Notes under the pieces: generated by a model
Told to the model about the DNA's origin: nothing
Database searches by the model: none
Seen by the model: the letters and a program-made list of their open reading frames with translations, nothing else
Program-made: the position numbers and the translations under genes
Part shown: piece by piece, positions 5,495 to 7,143 of the stretch
Numbering within the stretch: position 1 is the first letter of the stretch
How the letters are laid out: every line of letters starts with the position of its first letter
NCBI GenBank assembly: GCA_002345625.1
Contig: DDWE01000142.1
Location: 1 to 7,143, forward strand
Source of the DNA: Desulfuromonadaceae bacterium UBA2294
GTDB taxonomy: Bacteria > Desulfobacterota > Desulfuromonadia > Desulfuromonadales > UBA2294
Length of the DNA stretch: 7,143 nt
Direction: 5' to 3'

Positions 5495-7143
5495 CGGTTG
5501 GGGACAACGTCAAACGTACCGGCCAGGCTGATGGCACGAACAGACCGGTCGTACATTGACTCGGCAAAAGCCGGTGGGGTCGTGAATGTTCCGGCGGCTG
5601 TCAGCTTGGCTTGATAACGCAATTCGCGCACCGTTGTATCAAAACTGCCGTAAATAACGACCCGATCTTCGCGCGCATCGACGTAATCGGCCTGCCAGTT
5701 GTAAGCCGTGCGCGGGACCGAACTGAGAACGACTTCAAAACCGCCCGGCAGCAGATCGACGAGCGCTACGTTGCTGACCGAACGACTCAGAGCCCGAATC
5801 CGCAGACGAACCGTAACCTCTTTGCCTTGTTCGAGCCGCGTGACCTCCCGCCCCTCGGCATCCAGGTAATCCTTGACAATTTCAAGTCCCTCCCGCGTCG
5901 CCGTTACCGGCAGAGATTGATCAAAGCCGGACTGCGACGTCAGGTAGAACAAGGACTGCGTGGCAGTCATCAGCACTCTGGCGCTGCCGGTGCTGAATTT
6001 CGCCGTTGGAAAGGGGCTGTTTTCGCTGGTCAAAGGTCGGATCTGCCCCTGGCTGTCGCGTTCAGAAAATGTGATGGCTTCGGCAAACGATCCGTCCATG
6101 CGCTGCTGGCTGTAAGCCCCCAGAGCCAGGATAGTGTAGGCCGCAGAGATGGTATTGTAACGCCCCTTGAATATCGGCTCAACTAGTCGAAGAATCACTG
6201 TACCATCTATGCGCTCGAGCCGCTCCTTGAAGTGCCGCGACAGCAGAAAGAGATACTGCGCATCCCGGGTTAATGGCGAATGGAAATCGCTGTATGACTC
6301 TTGGCCGGGGGTGCCGATCTGATAATAGCTGACCAGAGCGTCAGCATCTGACTTCTTTTGCAGCAACTGGTAAGACGCCGCCATGTAGACCGCTGCCAGA
6401 TCGGACTTCCAGTCTTTGGCGTAATCCTTCTCCAGACCGGTCTGCAAGTTCACCAGGTAGTTGGTAGTCACTTCACCCATGCGCGTCAGAAGATACAGGG
6501 CATAGGCCCGCACCCGCGCTTCTTCAAGACCGGTGGCTGGTTGGCCGACATAGTTGTTCAAAAATGCCCGTCCGCGCTGCAGCATATCATCGGGGACGGC
6601 ATATCCGAGCTGCTGCGCCTCGATCAGAAAATGCATGACGTAAACCGACGGAAACTCGGCCACGGTACTCCCGCCGGGCCAGAAACTGAAGCCGCCATCG
6701 GCCAGCTGACGCTGACGCAATTTCAAGATGAGATGATCAAACCGCGCCCGGTTATTCTTCGCATCCAGGGCAAAGGCCGGGTGACTCATCAGGCCGATTA
6801 GCGGGAACACCTGACTGACCACCTGCTCGGTGCAACCATGTGGAAAGTGCTCCAGATAGGAGGAAAGTCCAGTAACCAGAACCAGCGGGCTGGCCGAAGC
6901 GGAGGCTTTCTGCTCGGCCAGATCAGGATAGAGCAGACGGCTTATAGGCAGTTCAGCCTCGCCATCTTTTGCAAAACCGCTGTCAAAGCTCGAATAATAG
7001 GGCATCGGCGGTCGGATGCTGAGGCTGGTCGAGCGGCGTCCTTCCTCTCCGGCGCCAGAAGCGATGAACTTCAGGTCGGCGGCACCGAGCAGCCCCTTGA
7101 CCTTGACCTGAAACTCGGCGGTCTTCTCGGCCCCTTCACTAAT
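5491..7143 (-). CDS. Bacterial alpha-2-macroglobulin, C-terminal part (5' end outside window)
   Basis: The frame is open to the right edge, so 550 C-terminal residues are visible; full family members run to about 1,600 or more. The ATG at 7003-7005 is internal: 46 codons read on before it without a break. The first ~60 visible residues are beta-rich and include GLLGAADLKF. The thioester domain follows, with HGCTEQ at about 102-107. Cys104 and Gln107 (bases 6823-6834) would form the internal thioester. Helical repeat segments such as LADGGFSFWPGG come next. The last ~200 residues form the C-terminal macroglobulin domain, including FDTTVRELRYQAK and PPAFAESMYD. Family knowledge: these periplasmic proteins trap attacking proteases covalently, and are encoded beside pbpC in many Gram-negatives (yfhM-pbpC in E. 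coli). The signal peptide, any lipobox and the bait region lie outside the window. It overlaps pbpC by 4 bp as the upstream gene of the operon. Confidence 0.95.
   Translation of the reverse strand: MSEGAEKTAEFQVKVKGLLGAADLKFIASGAGEEGRRSTSLSIRPPMPYYSSFDSGFAKDGEAELPISRLLYPDLAEQKASASASPLVLVTGLSSYLEHFPHGCTEQVVSQVFPLIGLMSHPAFALDAKNNRARFDHLILKLRQRQLADGGFSFWPGGSTVAEFPSVYVMHFLIEAQQLGYAVPDDMLQRGRAFLNNYVGQPATGLEEARVRAYALYLLTRMGEVTTNYLVNLQTGLEKDYAKDWKSDLAAVYMAASYQLLQKKSDADALVSYYQIGTPGQESYSDFHSPLTRDAQYLFLLSRHFKERLERIDGTVILRLVEPIFKGRYNTISAAYTILALGAYSQQRMDGSFAEAITFSERDSQGQIRPLTSENSPFPTAKFSTGSARVLMTATQSLFYLTSQSGFDQSLPVTATREGLEIVKDYLDAEGREVTRLEQGKEVTVRLRIRALSRSVSNVALVDLLPGGFEVVLSSVPRTAYNWQADYVDAREDRVVIYGSFDTTVRELRYQAKLTAAGTFTTPPAFAESMYDRSVRAISLAGTFDVVPNR

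Noticed and set aside
5611..6186. 191-codon plus-strand open frame
   Set aside because: It is antisense to the macroglobulin C-terminal domain and shows no motif or start signal. The 147-codon frame at 6358-6801 was rejected for the same reason.
7003..7005. ATG as the start of the macroglobulin gene
   Set aside because: The frame reads through to the window edge with macroglobulin-like beta sequence, and this start would remove most of a very long family protein.
1..7143. Defence system, prophage, transposon or CRISPR array
   Set aside because: I saw no spaced direct repeats, transposase or integrase motifs, or nuclease/helicase genes. The operon on the right is a known protease-defence and wall-repair pair, not a phage-defence island.

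Overview
This window looks like chromosome from a Gram-negative, probably anaerobic deltaproteobacterium of the Desulfuromonadales/Geobacter type. That is inferred from gene content only: a DUF4080-type B12-binding radical SAM protein, a periplasmic DUF4124-glutaredoxin protein, and a periplasmic alpha-2-macroglobulin/PBP1C pair. The coding regions are moderately GC-rich. The middle, roughly 2200-2860, is AT-richer and gene-poor. No tRNA, rRNA, CRISPR array or insertion sequence is visible.

Layout. (i) 1-1352, plus strand: the 3' part of a large radical SAM gene whose N-terminal part lies left of the window. (ii) 1341-2197, minus strand: a small unrecognised gene (84 codons) that meets the radical SAM gene tail to tail with a 12-bp overlap. 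Upstream of it is an exported DUF4124-glutaredoxin protein whose start is fixed at 2197 by a clear Shine-Dalgarno site. (iii) 2198-2462: no convincing gene, but several short palindromes and a hairpin. (iv) 2463-2657, minus strand: a 64-residue protein with its own good promoter and ribosome binding site, resembling the Cse60-like small-protein fold by eye. (v) 2855-3334, plus strand: a questionable reading frame. Its first ~47 codons look genuine; the rest does not, and its tail lies antisense to the end of pbpC. (vi) 3128-7143, minus strand: a translationally coupled operon of a bacterial alpha-2-macroglobulin (5' end outside the window) followed by pbpC, overlapping by 4 bp (ATGA).

How the genes work together. 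The alpha-2-macroglobulin/PBP1C pair is a known periplasmic module. The macroglobulin uses a reactive thioester (CTEQ, present here) to trap proteases that breach the outer membrane, and PBP1C is thought to help repair peptidoglycan. The exported glutaredoxin would act in the same compartment, but nothing in the sequence ties it to that operon. I found no clearly new multi-gene system. The points most worth a second look are the isolated 64-residue gene, the exported CPYC glutaredoxin, the degraded frame at 2855, and the palindromes in 2198-2462.
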